Source: Colwellia psychrerythraea
GTDB lineage: Bacteria; Pseudomonadota; Gammaproteobacteria; Enterobacterales; Alteromonadaceae
Length of the DNA stretch: 64,000 bases
NCBI RefSeq assembly: GCF_000764225.1
Contig: NZ_JQED01000015.1
Coordinates: 186,001 to 250,000 of the forward strand
Reading direction: 5' to 3'
Position 1 is the first letter of the stretch. Every line of letters begins with the position of its first letter. Shown here piece after piece: positions 47,230 through 57,056 of the stretch. The notes under the pieces were generated by a model, which made no database searches, had not been told where the DNA came from, and worked only from the letters and a program-made list of their open reading frames with translations. Both the position numbers and the translations under genes were made by a program.

Positions 47230-47265
47230 CTTATAACAGATGCCCAAGCAAGACACTGTTATAAG
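47230..47265. promoter_or_regulatory. Inverted repeat beside the PsrA-like sites
   Basis: CTTATAACAG and CTGTTATAAG are exact complements separated by 16 bases. It lies 7 bases from the PsrA-like pair and 125 bases before etfB. Role unknown; no T run, so not a terminator. Confidence 0.4.
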
Positions 47266-47390
47266 CATTTCTTTAGATTGTATCTTAGTTTAAAAGTTTT
47301 CACCAAGATTACGTTGACGTTGACGTAAAGCAAGGGTATCTTTTAACTATTATTTATTTTGTAATTTAACAAACCTTTTCAGAGGCTACG

Positions 47391-48143
47391 ATGAAAGTAT
47401 TAGTTCCGATAAAACGTGTTATTGACTATAACGTCAAAGTTCGGGTTAAACCCGATCAATCAAATGTAGATCTTGCCAATACCAAAATGGCTATAAACCC
47501 TTTTTGTGAGATTGCCGTTGAAGAAGCTGTTCGTTTAAAAGAAGCAGGTACTGCAACTGAAGTTATTGCAATTTCAATCGGTGATAAATCTTGCCAAGAG
47601 CAATTGCGTACCGCATTAGCGTTAGGTGCAGATCGCGCCATTCAAATTGAAACTGATGAAAACTTAGACGCATTAAACATTGCCAAATTACTTAAAAAAG
47701 TTGTAGAAGAAGAACAACCGCAACTGGTCATTTTAGGTAAGCAATCTATTGATAGTGACAACAACCAAACGGGCCAAATGCTTGCTGCTTTAACCGGTAT
47801 GCCTCAAGGTACATTCGCTTCTGTAGTAAAAGTAGAAGGCGAAAAAGTTAATGTAACTCGTGAGATTGATGGCGGTTTACAAACTGTCGCGCTTAACCTA
47901 CCTGCAATTGTGACCACAGATTTACGTTTAAATGAACCACGTTATGCCTCATTACCTAATATTATGAAAGCTAAGCGTAAGCCATTAGCAGTAAAATCGG
48001 CAGCCGATTTTGGCATCGACCTGACAGCTCGCACTAAATTATTAAAAGTGACTCCGCCTGCACAACGCCAAGCTGGTATTGTGGTAGAGAGTGTTGATGA
48101 ATTAGTAGAAAAATTAAAAAATGAAGCCAAGGTGATCTCATGA
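47391..48143 (+). CDS. etfB: Electron transfer flavoprotein beta subunit
   Basis: 250 residues, standard. It begins [22 protein letters not shown]-site and signature segments include [36 protein letters not shown] and [12 protein letters not shown]. It forms the FAD/AMP-containing ETF heterodimer with EtfA in the cytoplasm and takes electrons from acyl-CoA dehydrogenases. Overlaps etfA by four bases (ATGA). Confidence 0.97.
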   Translation: MKVLVPIKRVIDYNVKVRVKPDQSNVDLANTKMAINPFCEIAVEEAVRLKEAGTATEVIAISIGDKSCQEQLRTALALGADRAIQIETDENLDALNIAKLLKKVVEEEQPQLVILGKQSIDSDNNQTGQMLAALTGMPQGTFASVVKVEGEKVNVTREIDGGLQTVALNLPAIVTTDLRLNEPRYASLPNIMKAKRKPLAVKSAADFGIDLTARTKLLKVTPPAQRQAGIVVESVDELVEKLKNEAKVIS

Positions 48144-49066
48144 GTATTTTAGTAATTGCTGAACACGATAACAGCTCGTTAAAAGCTGAGACGCTTAAAA
48201 CAGTTAATGCCGCACAAAAAATTGGTGGTGACATTACCTTACTAGTAGCGGGTTATAACTGTCAAAATGCTGTTGACGCGGCTTCAAAAGTAAATGGCGT
48301 AAGCAAAGTATTAGCATGTGATAATGCCGCTTATGAACATCAACTTGCTGAAAATGTTAGCTTACTGGTAACTGAATTAGCAGCAGACTATGAACATATC
48401 TTAGCAACAGCACTAACTACCGGCAAAAACTTTATGCCAAGAGTTGCTGCCTTATTAGATGTTTCACAAATTTCTGACATTATTGACGTTGAAAGTAGTG
48501 ATACTTTTGTCCGTCCTATCTATGCTGGTAACGCGATTGCTACAGTGCAAAGTTTAGATAGCAAAAAGGTTATTACTGTACGTACTACAGGCTTTGATGC
48601 CGTTGCTACAGATGGTAATGCTGAAGTGGTTACCCTTGATACCGTAACCGATGCAGGTACCTCAAGCCATGTAAGCGATGAATTAACTGTATCTGAGCGA
48701 CCTGACTTAGGCGCTGCAAGCGTGGTAATTTCTGGTGGTCGCGGTATGCAAAATGGCGATAACTTTAAATTACTTGATGGTATTGCCGACAAACTTGGTG
48801 CAGCCATTGGTGCATCTCGCGCTGCTGTTGATGCTGGTTTTGTTCCTAATGATATGCAAGTTGGTCAAACAGGTAAGATTGTTGCACCGGACTTATATAT
48901 TGCAGTAGGTATCAGCGGTGCTATTCAGCATTTAGCGGGTATGAAAGATTCAAAAGTTATTGTAGCTATCAATAAAGATCCAGAGGCACCAATCTTCCAA
49001 GTTGCTGATTACGGTATCGTCACTGATTTATTTGATGCATTACCAGAGTTAGAAAGCAAACTATAA
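48140..49066 (+). CDS. etfA: Electron transfer flavoprotein alpha subunit
   Basis: 308 residues. N-terminal domain followed by the FAD-binding C-terminal domain with [44 protein letters not shown] and [18 protein letters not shown]. Partner of EtfB. A strong terminator follows. Confidence 0.97.
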   Translation: MSILVIAEHDNSSLKAETLKTVNAAQKIGGDITLLVAGYNCQNAVDAASKVNGVSKVLACDNAAYEHQLAENVSLLVTELAADYEHILATALTTGKNFMPRVAALLDVSQISDIIDVESSDTFVRPIYAGNAIATVQSLDSKKVITVRTTGFDAVATDGNAEVVTLDTVTDAGTSSHVSDELTVSERPDLGAASVVISGGRGMQNGDNFKLLDGIADKLGAAIGASRAAVDAGFVPNDMQVGQTGKIVAPDLYIAVGISGAIQHLAGMKDSKVIVAINKDPEAPIFQVADYGIVTDLFDALPELESKL

Positions 49067-49128
49067 TATAGCTCTCACTGCAAACAATACTTTGTGTGGT
49101 ATTAAGCACAAAATAATATTGATATAAT

Positions 49129-49161
49129 AAAACCACGCTTATGAAAATAAGACGTGGTTTT
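49129..49161 (+). terminator. Rho-independent terminator after etfA
   Basis: AAAACCACG pairs with CGTGGTTTT, with an inner CTTAT/ATAAG extension, then AATTT. Confidence 0.8.
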
Positions 49162-49239
49162 AATTTATCTAAAATTTGTCAAGCGAATTTGTACCAATCG
49201 AATTAATGCAAAGTGACTATTAAGAGTATTGAGTGATTT

Positions 49240-49638
49240 ATGAAAAATAATTTATCGAGTTTAAGTGATTTAGCAGCTGCATTTGGCAAAGCACCAATAG
49301 CGCAAGATAAGTCTACGCCAGCGAGTGATGACTCATTAGTCTATTCAACAGACACGGGGCGAATCAGCCAACAAAAAGAAAAATCAATTACCCCAAGTGA
49401 TGGTTTTGCTAGAGTAAGACGTGAAACTAAGGGGCGAAAAGGTAAGGGTGTTATTGTTATCAGTGGCTTAGGACTCGATAATAAAGCACTAAAAGAGTTA
49501 GCAAAAAAACTAAAAAAAACTTGTGGTAGCGGTGGCTCAGTCGTTGACGAAACCATAGAAGTCCAAGGCGATAAACGAGAGGTTATACAACAAGTATTAG
49601 AGAAAGCAGGCTTTAAAGTTAAGTTCACTGGCGGTTAG
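49240..49638 (+). CDS. yciH: SUI1/eIF1-like translation factor YciH
   Basis: 132 residues. The N-terminal ~55 residues are polar and variable; the C-terminal SUI1 domain has VRRETKGRKGKGVIVISGLGL and LKKTCGSGGSV (in pieces), with IQVLEKAGFKVKFTGG-type ending. Bacterial YciH binds the 30S subunit and affects start-site fidelity. Monocistronic, convergent with recR. Confidence 0.92.
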   Translation: MKNNLSSLSDLAAAFGKAPIAQDKSTPASDDSLVYSTDTGRISQQKEKSITPSDGFARVRRETKGRKGKGVIVISGLGLDNKALKELAKKLKKTCGSGGSVVDETIEVQGDKREVIQQVLEKAGFKVKFTGG

Positions 49639-49684
49639 CAATGCACACAACTAAAGCCTACTCAAAACAAGTATAAAAAACACA

Positions 49685-50290
49685 CTAAACCTGGTAATTT
49701 TTTCTACCAGATAACGCATGTGATAGTGTATTACCATCAACGTATTCTAATTCCCCACCAACGGGGACACCGTGAGCAATTCTAGAAACATTGACTTGGT
49801 GCTGCTGAGCAAGTTCGGCAACAAAGTGTGCTGTAGCCTCCCCTTCCACCGTCGGATTAGTTGCTAAAATAACTTCACTAAACTGACCCGTCGCAAATTG
49901 CTTGGCTAAAATATCTAAACCTAAATCGTCCGGCCCTATGCCATCAATGGGGGATAAATGTCCCATCAAAACGAAATACTTTCCAAAGAATTCACCCGTT
50001 TGTTCAATCGCAATGACATCCCCCGGAGTTTCCACAATACACAAAGTCGTTGAAAGTTGGCGTTTTGGACTCTGACATATTTCACATAGCTCTTCTTCAG
50101 TAAAGTTTCTACACTGTTGGCAATGACCAATATCCGTCATAGCTCTTGCTAGGGTATTAGCAAGTTTGCTGCCGCCACGGCGATTTCGTTCAAGTAACTG
50201 AAATGCCATGCGCTGTGCTGACTTCGCACCAACCCCAGGTAAACATTTTAATGAATCAATTAACTCTTGTACAAGTGGACTAAATTTCAT
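49685..50290 (-). CDS. recR: Recombination mediator RecR
   Basis: 201 residues, standard. Helix-hairpin-helix [15 protein letters not shown] near 17-31, C4 zinc finger [16 protein letters not shown] (about 57-72), and TOPRIM domain with [18 protein letters not shown] and [12 protein letters not shown]. It works with RecF/RecO to load RecA at gaps. The usual dnaX-ybaB neighbours are not adjacent here. Confidence 0.96.
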   Translation of the reverse strand: MKFSPLVQELIDSLKCLPGVGAKSAQRMAFQLLERNRRGGSKLANTLARAMTDIGHCQQCRNFTEEELCEICQSPKRQLSTTLCIVETPGDVIAIEQTGEFFGKYFVLMGHLSPIDGIGPDDLGLDILAKQFATGQFSEVILATNPTVEGEATAHFVAELAQQHQVNVSRIAHGVPVGGELEYVDGNTLSHALSGRKNYQV

Positions 50291-50315
50291 GAATAGTAGC
50301 TACTTTAAAATATAT

Positions 50316-50342
50316 GTGGCTAATTTTAATAAAATTAGCCAC
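50316..50342 (-). terminator. Hairpin downstream of the GH3 gene, probable terminator
   Basis: GTGGCTAATTTT and AAAATTAGCCAC are perfect complements around a 3-base loop. It lies between the GH3 stop and recR. The tail is AT-rich (ATATATTTT) but not a clean T run. Confidence 0.6.
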
Positions 50343-50452
50343 ATAATAGTAGCAACTTAGTTAAATAAAAACTGCGTTTGTAAAATATATGCAGGTTCTA
50401 ATATCACTGTGGTTATTAGCACTCTTTTTAACAACCTATTTGCTAATGCTAA

Positions 50453-53086
50453 TTACTGTAGATATTTAAATGTCGCCTTGAGTTTTATATCGGTTAAGGC
50501 GGTTCCTAGTAGTACTTCAAACTCACCTGTTTCCGCTAACCAATCATTAGTGTCAATATCCCAAAAAGATAAATCACGTTTATTTAAGGAAATACTAACT
50601 TGTTTACTTTCTCCTGGCACTAAATAAACTTTGGCAAAACCTTTAAGCTCTTTTACCGGCCTATCAACACTTGATTCAACATCATGGAGGTATAATTGTA
50701 GAACTTCAGCGCCAGCTAATTTACCAGTATTTTTTATCATTGCCGTCACGGTAATTTCTTGCTCACCACTGATTTCTTTTGCTGATAAGTTGATATCAGT
50801 TAAAGAAAACTGGGTATATGAAAGACCATGACCAAAACTAAAGGTGGGCTTTATATTTTGTTGTTCGAACCAGCGATAACCAATAAATACACCTTCACTG
50901 TATAAACTCTCTGTGGCGTTGTAATCATTCAACGTAATAGGCGCTGTATCTTCGAGCCGAGCTGGTAATGTTATCGGCATTTTTCCGCTTGGGTTTATAT
51001 CGCCAAACAAAATATCAGCAAAGGCATTACCTGCCTCCATGCCGCCATACCAGCCCCAAACAATAGCCTTAGCTTTTTCAGCCCATGGCATTTCAACGGC
51101 AGAGCCTGCAACCATGAAAACAATGGTATTTGGGTTCGCTGACAATAAATTAGTAATAATTTCATCTTGAGCATTTGGCAACTTCATATCATGACGATCA
51201 ATCGCTTCTCTATCATCGCCATGGCTTAATCCGCCGAAATATACCACGGCATCAGCACTCTTCGCTGCCGCTAAATAACTCGCTTCATCGCTAAATAAAT
51301 TCCCCGGTGCATCCCAACCCAAGACAAAATTATCATTGCCATCGTAATCAATAACAAATTGATAAACTTCACCAGCAACCAGCTCAATGTCATGACTACG
51401 CACAACATTATTCATGCCTTCGTGTGTTAATATTTTTTGGCCATTAACACTGAGTGTAAACTTCCCAAGGGCTTTAACTTTTAGCTGATGAGTGCCCGTT
51501 TGCAACGGTTTAATATCAGCCTTCATGGTAATGAAGTCAGTCGCTTTCGAGGGTGATGACTTTTCTGCTGAATCATCTATTGATGTCAGTTCTGACATCT
51601 TGTTAGGAGAAATATACTTGGCATCGACTATCCAAGACTCACTTATAAGCTGTGTTCTCGCTTGGTCAGAAAATGTTGATATATTCCATGCAGGAGTTCC
51701 TGTCCAATGGCGCGAATTAACATAATCACTAGCTATAGGCGCTAACACACTTGAGCGAGCCCGCATAACAGTAATCCTAACATCATCGCCTAACGCATTT
51801 TTCAATCCTTGTAAGGGGGTAATTTCATAAGCTGATTTAACCTCTGAAGAGCCGCCACCTTGTCCGTGTTTTTTATCTGCATTCGGGCCAATAACTAAGA
51901 TATTTTTAATTAAGGGCTTAACAAGGGGTAAAATATTATTATCATTTTTTAATAACACTACACCTTGGTTCGCAATTTTTCGTGCAATCTGGCGATGTTC
52001 ATCAGTATTGCGCTCACCCGGCAACCGGCTCTCATCCATCATACCTATTCGGTGCTGCAAACGTAAAACCCGCCTAACTTTATCGTCTAATACTGCTTCT
52101 GGTATCTTACCTGTTCGTATCTGTTTCAGTAACGGTTGCGCTAAGAAGTAGTCATCATAGCTTTCAACGTTAGTGCCCATCTCTAAATCCAGACCATTCA
52201 TAGCGGCATCATAAGTATTGATATCAACATTCCAGTCAGTGAGTAGAACGCCATCAAAGCCCCACTCTCCTTTTAGAATATCCATCACCAAATGTTTACT
52301 TTGATTAACATTAGTGCCGTAATATTGATTATAAGCGCCCATAATACTGTAGACATTTGCTTCTTTAACCGCTGCTTCAAACACCGGTAAATACACCTCT
52401 CTCAAGGTGCGTTCATCTGGTTTAGCATTAACGCCAATGCGATTTAGCTCTTGGGTATTTAAGGCATAATGTTTTACGTTGGCCGCGACATCATTCTTTT
52501 GAATTGCGATGACTTCTGGCACGACTAACTTAGCTGCTAAAAATGGATCTTCTCCCATGTATTCGAAGTTACGGCCATATAATGGCAAGCGCGCTAGGTT
52601 CACTCCAGGGCCTAAAATAATGTCTTTTTTACGATGCCTTGCTTCACTGCCTAATACGCTACCATGTAATGTCGCCATTTCTACATCCCAACTAGCAGCA
52701 ACTGACGTTAAATGTGGCAAATAGGTAGAGTCATCATCTGTCCAACCTGCGGAATCCCAGCTGAATTTTTCAATTTGATGCCTTACACCGTGTGGGCCAT
52801 CAGAGAGCCATAATTCTGGTATATCAAAGCGTTCTATAGCGCTAACATGAAACTTACCACTGGCATGTACTCTTGATATTTTCTCCTCTAACGTCATTTG
52901 ACTCAATAGTGACTCGACATTCTCTTCAACTTGCGCCAGCCTTTGCTGTTTATTTGTAAACTGATTTTGCGCTCTTGTCCCAGATTTCATTGAATCATCT
53001 GTTTGCTCTTTATTAGTACTCACTTCACAAGCGCATAGACTAAATACCACAATTGGTACGCTAAAGTATTTTACTGCTTTCTTCAT
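50453..53086 (-). CDS. GH3 family beta-glucosidase-type lipoprotein with PA14 insert
   Basis: 877 residues. Signal with lipobox-like LCAC (Cys20) suggests an outer-membrane or periplasmic lipoprotein. GH3 N-terminal barrel has LSDGPHGVRHQ, KHYALNTQELNR and the nucleophile Asp in LLTDWNVD (D284). The second domain contains a PA14-like insert (about 500-610, KFTLSVNGQKIL, VLGWDAPG) and a FN3-like C-terminus follows. The likely job is removal of beta-linked glucose from oligosaccharides in the periplasm. It is separated from the CBM9 gene by 226 bases without an obvious promoter or LacI-type site. Confidence 0.9.
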   Translation of the reverse strand: MKKAVKYFSVPIVVFSLCACEVSTNKEQTDDSMKSGTRAQNQFTNKQQRLAQVEENVESLLSQMTLEEKISRVHASGKFHVSAIERFDIPELWLSDGPHGVRHQIEKFSWDSAGWTDDDSTYLPHLTSVAASWDVEMATLHGSVLGSEARHRKKDIILGPGVNLARLPLYGRNFEYMGEDPFLAAKLVVPEVIAIQKNDVAANVKHYALNTQELNRIGVNAKPDERTLREVYLPVFEAAVKEANVYSIMGAYNQYYGTNVNQSKHLVMDILKGEWGFDGVLLTDWNVDINTYDAAMNGLDLEMGTNVESYDDYFLAQPLLKQIRTGKIPEAVLDDKVRRVLRLQHRIGMMDESRLPGERNTDEHRQIARKIANQGVVLLKNDNNILPLVKPLIKNILVIGPNADKKHGQGGGSSEVKSAYEITPLQGLKNALGDDVRITVMRARSSVLAPIASDYVNSRHWTGTPAWNISTFSDQARTQLISESWIVDAKYISPNKMSELTSIDDSAEKSSPSKATDFITMKADIKPLQTGTHQLKVKALGKFTLSVNGQKILTHEGMNNVVRSHDIELVAGEVYQFVIDYDGNDNFVLGWDAPGNLFSDEASYLAAAKSADAVVYFGGLSHGDDREAIDRHDMKLPNAQDEIITNLLSANPNTIVFMVAGSAVEMPWAEKAKAIVWGWYGGMEAGNAFADILFGDINPSGKMPITLPARLEDTAPITLNDYNATESLYSEGVFIGYRWFEQQNIKPTFSFGHGLSYTQFSLTDINLSAKEISGEQEITVTAMIKNTGKLAGAEVLQLYLHDVESSVDRPVKELKGFAKVYLVPGESKQVSISLNKRDLSFWDIDTNDWLAETGEFEVLLGTALTDIKLKATFKYLQ

Positions 53087-53312
53087 GGCTAAACCTTATA
53101 TTTGATAATATTGCAAATCGTTGAGCTGGTTAAATAAAATTCTCCCCTTCAAGAAACACTAAGGGAGGTAAAGGAGTAGATAAGTGTCGATGTCATCTGT
53201 GCTCCTTAAACTATTCTTCGTTATAATGGGAGATGTTCACTTCTCTAGCATTATTGAGCTAACTTATTAGTAAACAGCTCTAGACTATCGCTTCTTAATC
53301 GACGCTGATTTA

Positions 53313-54110
53313 TCAGTGATTATCAATCAAAGTTAACTGGCTAAAAACATCAGCAGTGATATAACCTAAATTTTTATTGCCATTCACTGCTTTGATATCT
53401 ATCGAACCGATAAAATGTTCACGCTCTTTACTGCCATCGTTATCACAATAAGCCAACATAAAGCCGAGCTTTTTCCCAACAAATAAATTAACGGGTTGTG
53501 ATTCTTTATATTGGCTTGGCGTTCCCTTTTTCACAGGCAAAGCGAAATTATCGTCATACACCCGAACAGATACTTCCCAAATCACTTTATTGGGTGAGAT
53601 TTCACTGCGCCGCCATACACTCGTAATATGATCATTTAATAGAACAAAGTTATCTGAGCCATCGATATTCTTCTCACCAATATCCACAGCCTGATTATCA
53701 AGCGCGATGTGATAGGCAAAAGCATTAAAGTTAAATTGATGATTACCGCCAGAGGCATCTTCATCTAGAAATATTTCTAAGCAATCATCGTCCCAATATA
53801 AATGCCGTGGGTCTGCGTGTTGATCGAATAAAACATCATCGGTTATTTCTACCAATAGATAGAGCTGCTGTTCATCCCACATGACTTTAAATTGTCCAGA
53901 AAAATCATCCGCACTTGGTTGTTCACCTAAAATTAAGCTATCGAGTGGCTGCCATTTGGCTTGCTGCCAACTAACTTCTTTTGCTACCCCATCAACAAGC
54001 ATTTTTTCAGATGTTCTAAGAGCTTCAAGGGCAGAAACTTCAAGTGTTATCACTGCTAAGAATGTGCTGACAATCTGCAAAGGTGTAAAAACACTAAAAT
54101 ATTTGTTCAT
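53313..54110 (-). CDS. Secreted CBM9-like carbohydrate-binding protein
   Basis: 265 residues with a signal peptide (VSTFLAVITLEVSA). The mature domain has the CBM9/DOMON pattern: DGVAKEVSWQQAKW, FKVMWDEQQLYLLVEITDDVLF, LYWDDDCLEIFLDEDASGG and FNFNAFAYHIALD. It probably binds the reducing ends of sugars in the periplasm or outer membrane. No catalytic domain. It overlaps the gluconokinase gene by 17 bases, so it is translated with it. Confidence 0.8.
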   Translation of the reverse strand: MNKYFSVFTPLQIVSTFLAVITLEVSALEALRTSEKMLVDGVAKEVSWQQAKWQPLDSLILGEQPSADDFSGQFKVMWDEQQLYLLVEITDDVLFDQHADPRHLYWDDDCLEIFLDEDASGGNHQFNFNAFAYHIALDNQAVDIGEKNIDGSDNFVLLNDHITSVWRRSEISPNKVIWEVSVRVYDDNFALPVKKGTPSQYKESQPVNLFVGKKLGFMLAYCDNDGSKEREHFIGSIDIKAVNGNKNLGYITADVFSQLTLIDNH

Positions 54111-54651
54111 TATTCTTTTTCCTAATAATTTGTTTAGCGAGCTTAGTTAATTCATTAGCCACTAGCTCCAAAGGTCGTTCTATATCGATAACGCTAACAT
54201 CTTGTTCACTAGGCAAGGGAGGTTCCATCGCTGCGAATTGGCTATCAAGAAGAGCCAATGGAAAGAAGTGATTTTTTCGCTGAGAAATTCGCTTAGCTAT
54301 AACATCCTTACTCGCAACCAAAGAGAAGAAATGGCAATAAAATGGCAGTTCTCTAAATAAATTTCGCTGGGTGGATTTTAGCCCAGAATAAGCAAGTGCA
54401 ACTGAATGACCTTGTAATGAAAGCAATACTAAGTGTTCGGTAATACTTAATAACCAAGGAGTTCTCATTTCATCTGTTAGCGGTTTATTTTCTGCCATAT
54501 GCTTTTTAGCTTGTGGGCTATGAAAGTCATCTGCATCGACATAACACCATGAAAACTCATCAGATATGTGTTTTGCAACACTTGATTTTCCCGTGCCACT
54601 CACCCCCATAACAATAAACAAATACGGTCTTGTCTTTGATAATTGTGTCAT
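54094..54651 (-). CDS. gntK: Gluconokinase
   Basis: 185 residues. P-loop GVSGTGKS (16-23), then YVDADDFHSPQAKKHMAENKPLTDEMRTPWL (in pieces), the gluconate kinase signature, and CSALK-like region replaced by AYSGLKSTQRN. Reaction: gluconate plus ATP to 6-phosphogluconate in the cytoplasm. It overlaps GH94 by four bases. Placement behind a phosphorylase, with no gluconate transporter, implies that gluconate arises inside the cell. Confidence 0.9.
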   Translation of the reverse strand: MTQLSKTRPYLFIVMGVSGTGKSSVAKHISDEFSWCYVDADDFHSPQAKKHMAENKPLTDEMRTPWLLSITEHLVLLSLQGHSVALAYSGLKSTQRNLFRELPFYCHFFSLVASKDVIAKRISQRKNHFFPLALLDSQFAAMEPPLPSEQDVSVIDIERPLELVANELTKLAKQIIRKKNNEQIF

Positions 54652-57056
54652 TGAACGTTATCCTCACTGACCTTTGGCAGCCTCACTTGCAGTTGGTAGT
54701 GTTGACCTGCCTGTAGGCAAGTTAAGACATTGCCTGTAATAATATGTTTATCGAGTAAGAGTTCCATATTTAAAACTTCCTTCGTTTGCTCAATGTCAAA
54801 ATTAACTATTGCTTCTCTAAAAATTCGTTGACCAGATAACTTTTGCAAACTTGCGGGTATTTTAGGTGCTACACGTAAACCACTAGCGCAACCTTTTAAC
54901 CCGCATAACTCTTCAACCAAGCAACGATATAACCAAGAAGTAGTACCGGTATTAAATAAATGACTCGAACGGCCAGCTTGTTCAGGAAATTGGTAAAAAG
55001 CCCCGCGATAATAATTGGGAATATAGACAGGTAACTGTCCTGTAATTTCAGCATTATCAAGCGACGGTAACATTTTACAAAGTAACTCGAACGCTAAATT
55101 ATTTTGTCCAACTTGGTAAAGTGCATAGATATAAAATATTGCCGCGTGATTATAAACCGAGCCATTTTCAGATACCCCAGGGTGTTTTTGCGTGATCCTA
55201 CCAATGTCTTCCACCATGCGGGTATAACTCGGTGCCAACATCATGACACCTTGTGGAGTAATTAATTGCTCAGAGATTGCCTCAATCATATCAAGCTGCT
55301 GATGTTCATTTGCTGCACCACTGAGCATGGACCAACTTTGCGGATTAAGAAATATTTTTCCTTCTAAGTCTTTATCGGTACCAAACACTCGGCCATCATC
55401 GGTAATACCCCGAGCAAACCACTGCCCGTGCCATAAATATTTATTTACTGCAGCATTAATGGCCTTCGCAGCAAAACGATATTCATTATACTTTTGTTGA
55501 TTAATGTCAATATTGTATTCATTACAAAGATCGCACCAAGTATTTAGCGCATAGGCTGTTGCTAAAGATAACCAAGTAGAAACGCCCTGGCCTTTATAAC
55601 CAACCATATTCATTGGGTCACACCAATCTCCTTGCTCAATAAAACTCAAACCTCGACGATCGGTGGCATTAAGGAGGTAATCCAATGCTAATTCTATATG
55701 GCAGATAAAAGACTGTTCTTGGCTTGAGTCAGCAAAAGTGATCATTTCACTTAATAAACTGACATCAGCCGTTTCATTTAAATAGACAGACAAACAAATA
55801 GGCAGCCAAACACCATGATCGGCATGGGGTACTTGATTGATATATTTTAGCTTTGCATCACTATGTAACAGTACACCTTCTGGCATAGCACCATTTATTG
55901 CTTGCTGAGATACCGCTAAGATATAAGCTTCACGGGTCTGCTTTGAATTAATAAATGCCATGCCCATATTATCTTGAATATAATTACGAGTTTGTGGGTC
56001 GGTACTTAGACGATTAACATCTCCATGATAATACATTTGTCGTGGTAGCCAATGGTTAACAAAGTCGTCAAAACTGTCATTATTGCTATTTATGGTCAAG
56101 CAGGCTTCGCTCTGCGAAATATATTCATGGTAAGTTTTAATTGCTTTTTGTCTTTGTGAATGGCCGAGATACTTTTCTCTTAGTTCATCGATTTCACTAG
56201 TGTCCTTTACTGGGCCAAACAAAAACTGATACGTTTTATGTTCATTAGGTAACAACGGTTGCTGAAATTGCATTACCGCAACAGGTGTTTCATAGCGCGC
56301 TTCAACATTTCCCAAATTCTCTGCTACTAATGCACTGGGCTGATGTAGACCCCCCTCACCTTCAAAGTCTTTTTGGTTGGCATGCCAAGCCGTAGGAGGG
56401 GTATCACTTAAAAAAAAAGTTGTGTCTTTTAACTGCTTATTAGCAAAATAATCAGCCACTTTTTGATAAGGCGTCACAGAATGAGCGACAATAGCATTAA
56501 GTGATTTATCAAACGTTGCCGACTGGTTCATCCACGACATATAACCAATAGAAAAATAAGGGTAAACACTTATATTTTTCTTAGTTTCTGTTAAGTTTTT
56601 TACCGAAAAAAGCCAACATTCAATCAAGTCTTCTTTAGTTAAATTAACTTTTATTGTTATCTGCAAGCCAAAATGTTCAATTAACCAGGTAATATCGCTG
56701 TTACCTAGCTCAAAGGAAAATTTATCGAGTTGAACACGCTTAGGCTCATAAGGTAGTGAAATGATTTCACCACTATCTTCATCTTTTAAGTAAAAGAAAC
56801 GACCAGGATGATGACTGAAATAGCTATGCTCTGGTTGAATAAAACTTTTAGCTTCCATGTTTGGCGCATAGGAATACTTAGCTGGCTCAGGCTGCATAAA
56901 CTGTGAGTTAACATACCCTCGGCAATTTACTTGCATCACCATAGCCCGATTCCATAAATACCCCGTTGCATTAGGCAGTTTAATAGGACTAGATAGTTTT
57001 ATTCTACTCAATCCATCAAGCTCAGTATCAATAGTGAACAAAGGTAACTCAGACAT
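54648..57056 (-). CDS. GH94 phosphorylase, probable cellobionic acid phosphorylase
   Basis: 802 residues, in the range of GH94 cellobionic acid phosphorylases. N-terminal beta-sandwich, then (alpha/alpha)6 barrel. The general-acid Asp is D477 in EQGDWCDPMNMVG; cellobiose phosphorylases usually have GDWND, and the Cys variant with PMN is distinctive. Later motifs are SENGSVYNHAAIF and YQFPEQAGRSSHLFNTG. Reaction proposed: 4-O-beta-glucosyl-gluconate plus phosphate to glucose-1-phosphate and gluconate. The function is inferred from the neighbouring gluconokinase; a cellobiose or other beta-glucoside phosphorylase is the alternative. No signal peptide. Confidence 0.75.
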   Translation of the reverse strand: MSELPLFTIDTELDGLSRIKLSSPIKLPNATGYLWNRAMVMQVNCRGYVNSQFMQPEPAKYSYAPNMEAKSFIQPEHSYFSHHPGRFFYLKDEDSGEIISLPYEPKRVQLDKFSFELGNSDITWLIEHFGLQITIKVNLTKEDLIECWLFSVKNLTETKKNISVYPYFSIGYMSWMNQSATFDKSLNAIVAHSVTPYQKVADYFANKQLKDTTFFLSDTPPTAWHANQKDFEGEGGLHQPSALVAENLGNVEARYETPVAVMQFQQPLLPNEHKTYQFLFGPVKDTSEIDELREKYLGHSQRQKAIKTYHEYISQSEACLTINSNNDSFDDFVNHWLPRQMYYHGDVNRLSTDPQTRNYIQDNMGMAFINSKQTREAYILAVSQQAINGAMPEGVLLHSDAKLKYINQVPHADHGVWLPICLSVYLNETADVSLLSEMITFADSSQEQSFICHIELALDYLLNATDRRGLSFIEQGDWCDPMNMVGYKGQGVSTWLSLATAYALNTWCDLCNEYNIDINQQKYNEYRFAAKAINAAVNKYLWHGQWFARGITDDGRVFGTDKDLEGKIFLNPQSWSMLSGAANEHQQLDMIEAISEQLITPQGVMMLAPSYTRMVEDIGRITQKHPGVSENGSVYNHAAIFYIYALYQVGQNNLAFELLCKMLPSLDNAEITGQLPVYIPNYYRGAFYQFPEQAGRSSHLFNTGTTSWLYRCLVEELCGLKGCASGLRVAPKIPASLQKLSGQRIFREAIVNFDIEQTKEVLNMELLLDKHIITGNVLTCLQAGQHYQLQVRLPKVSEDNVQ

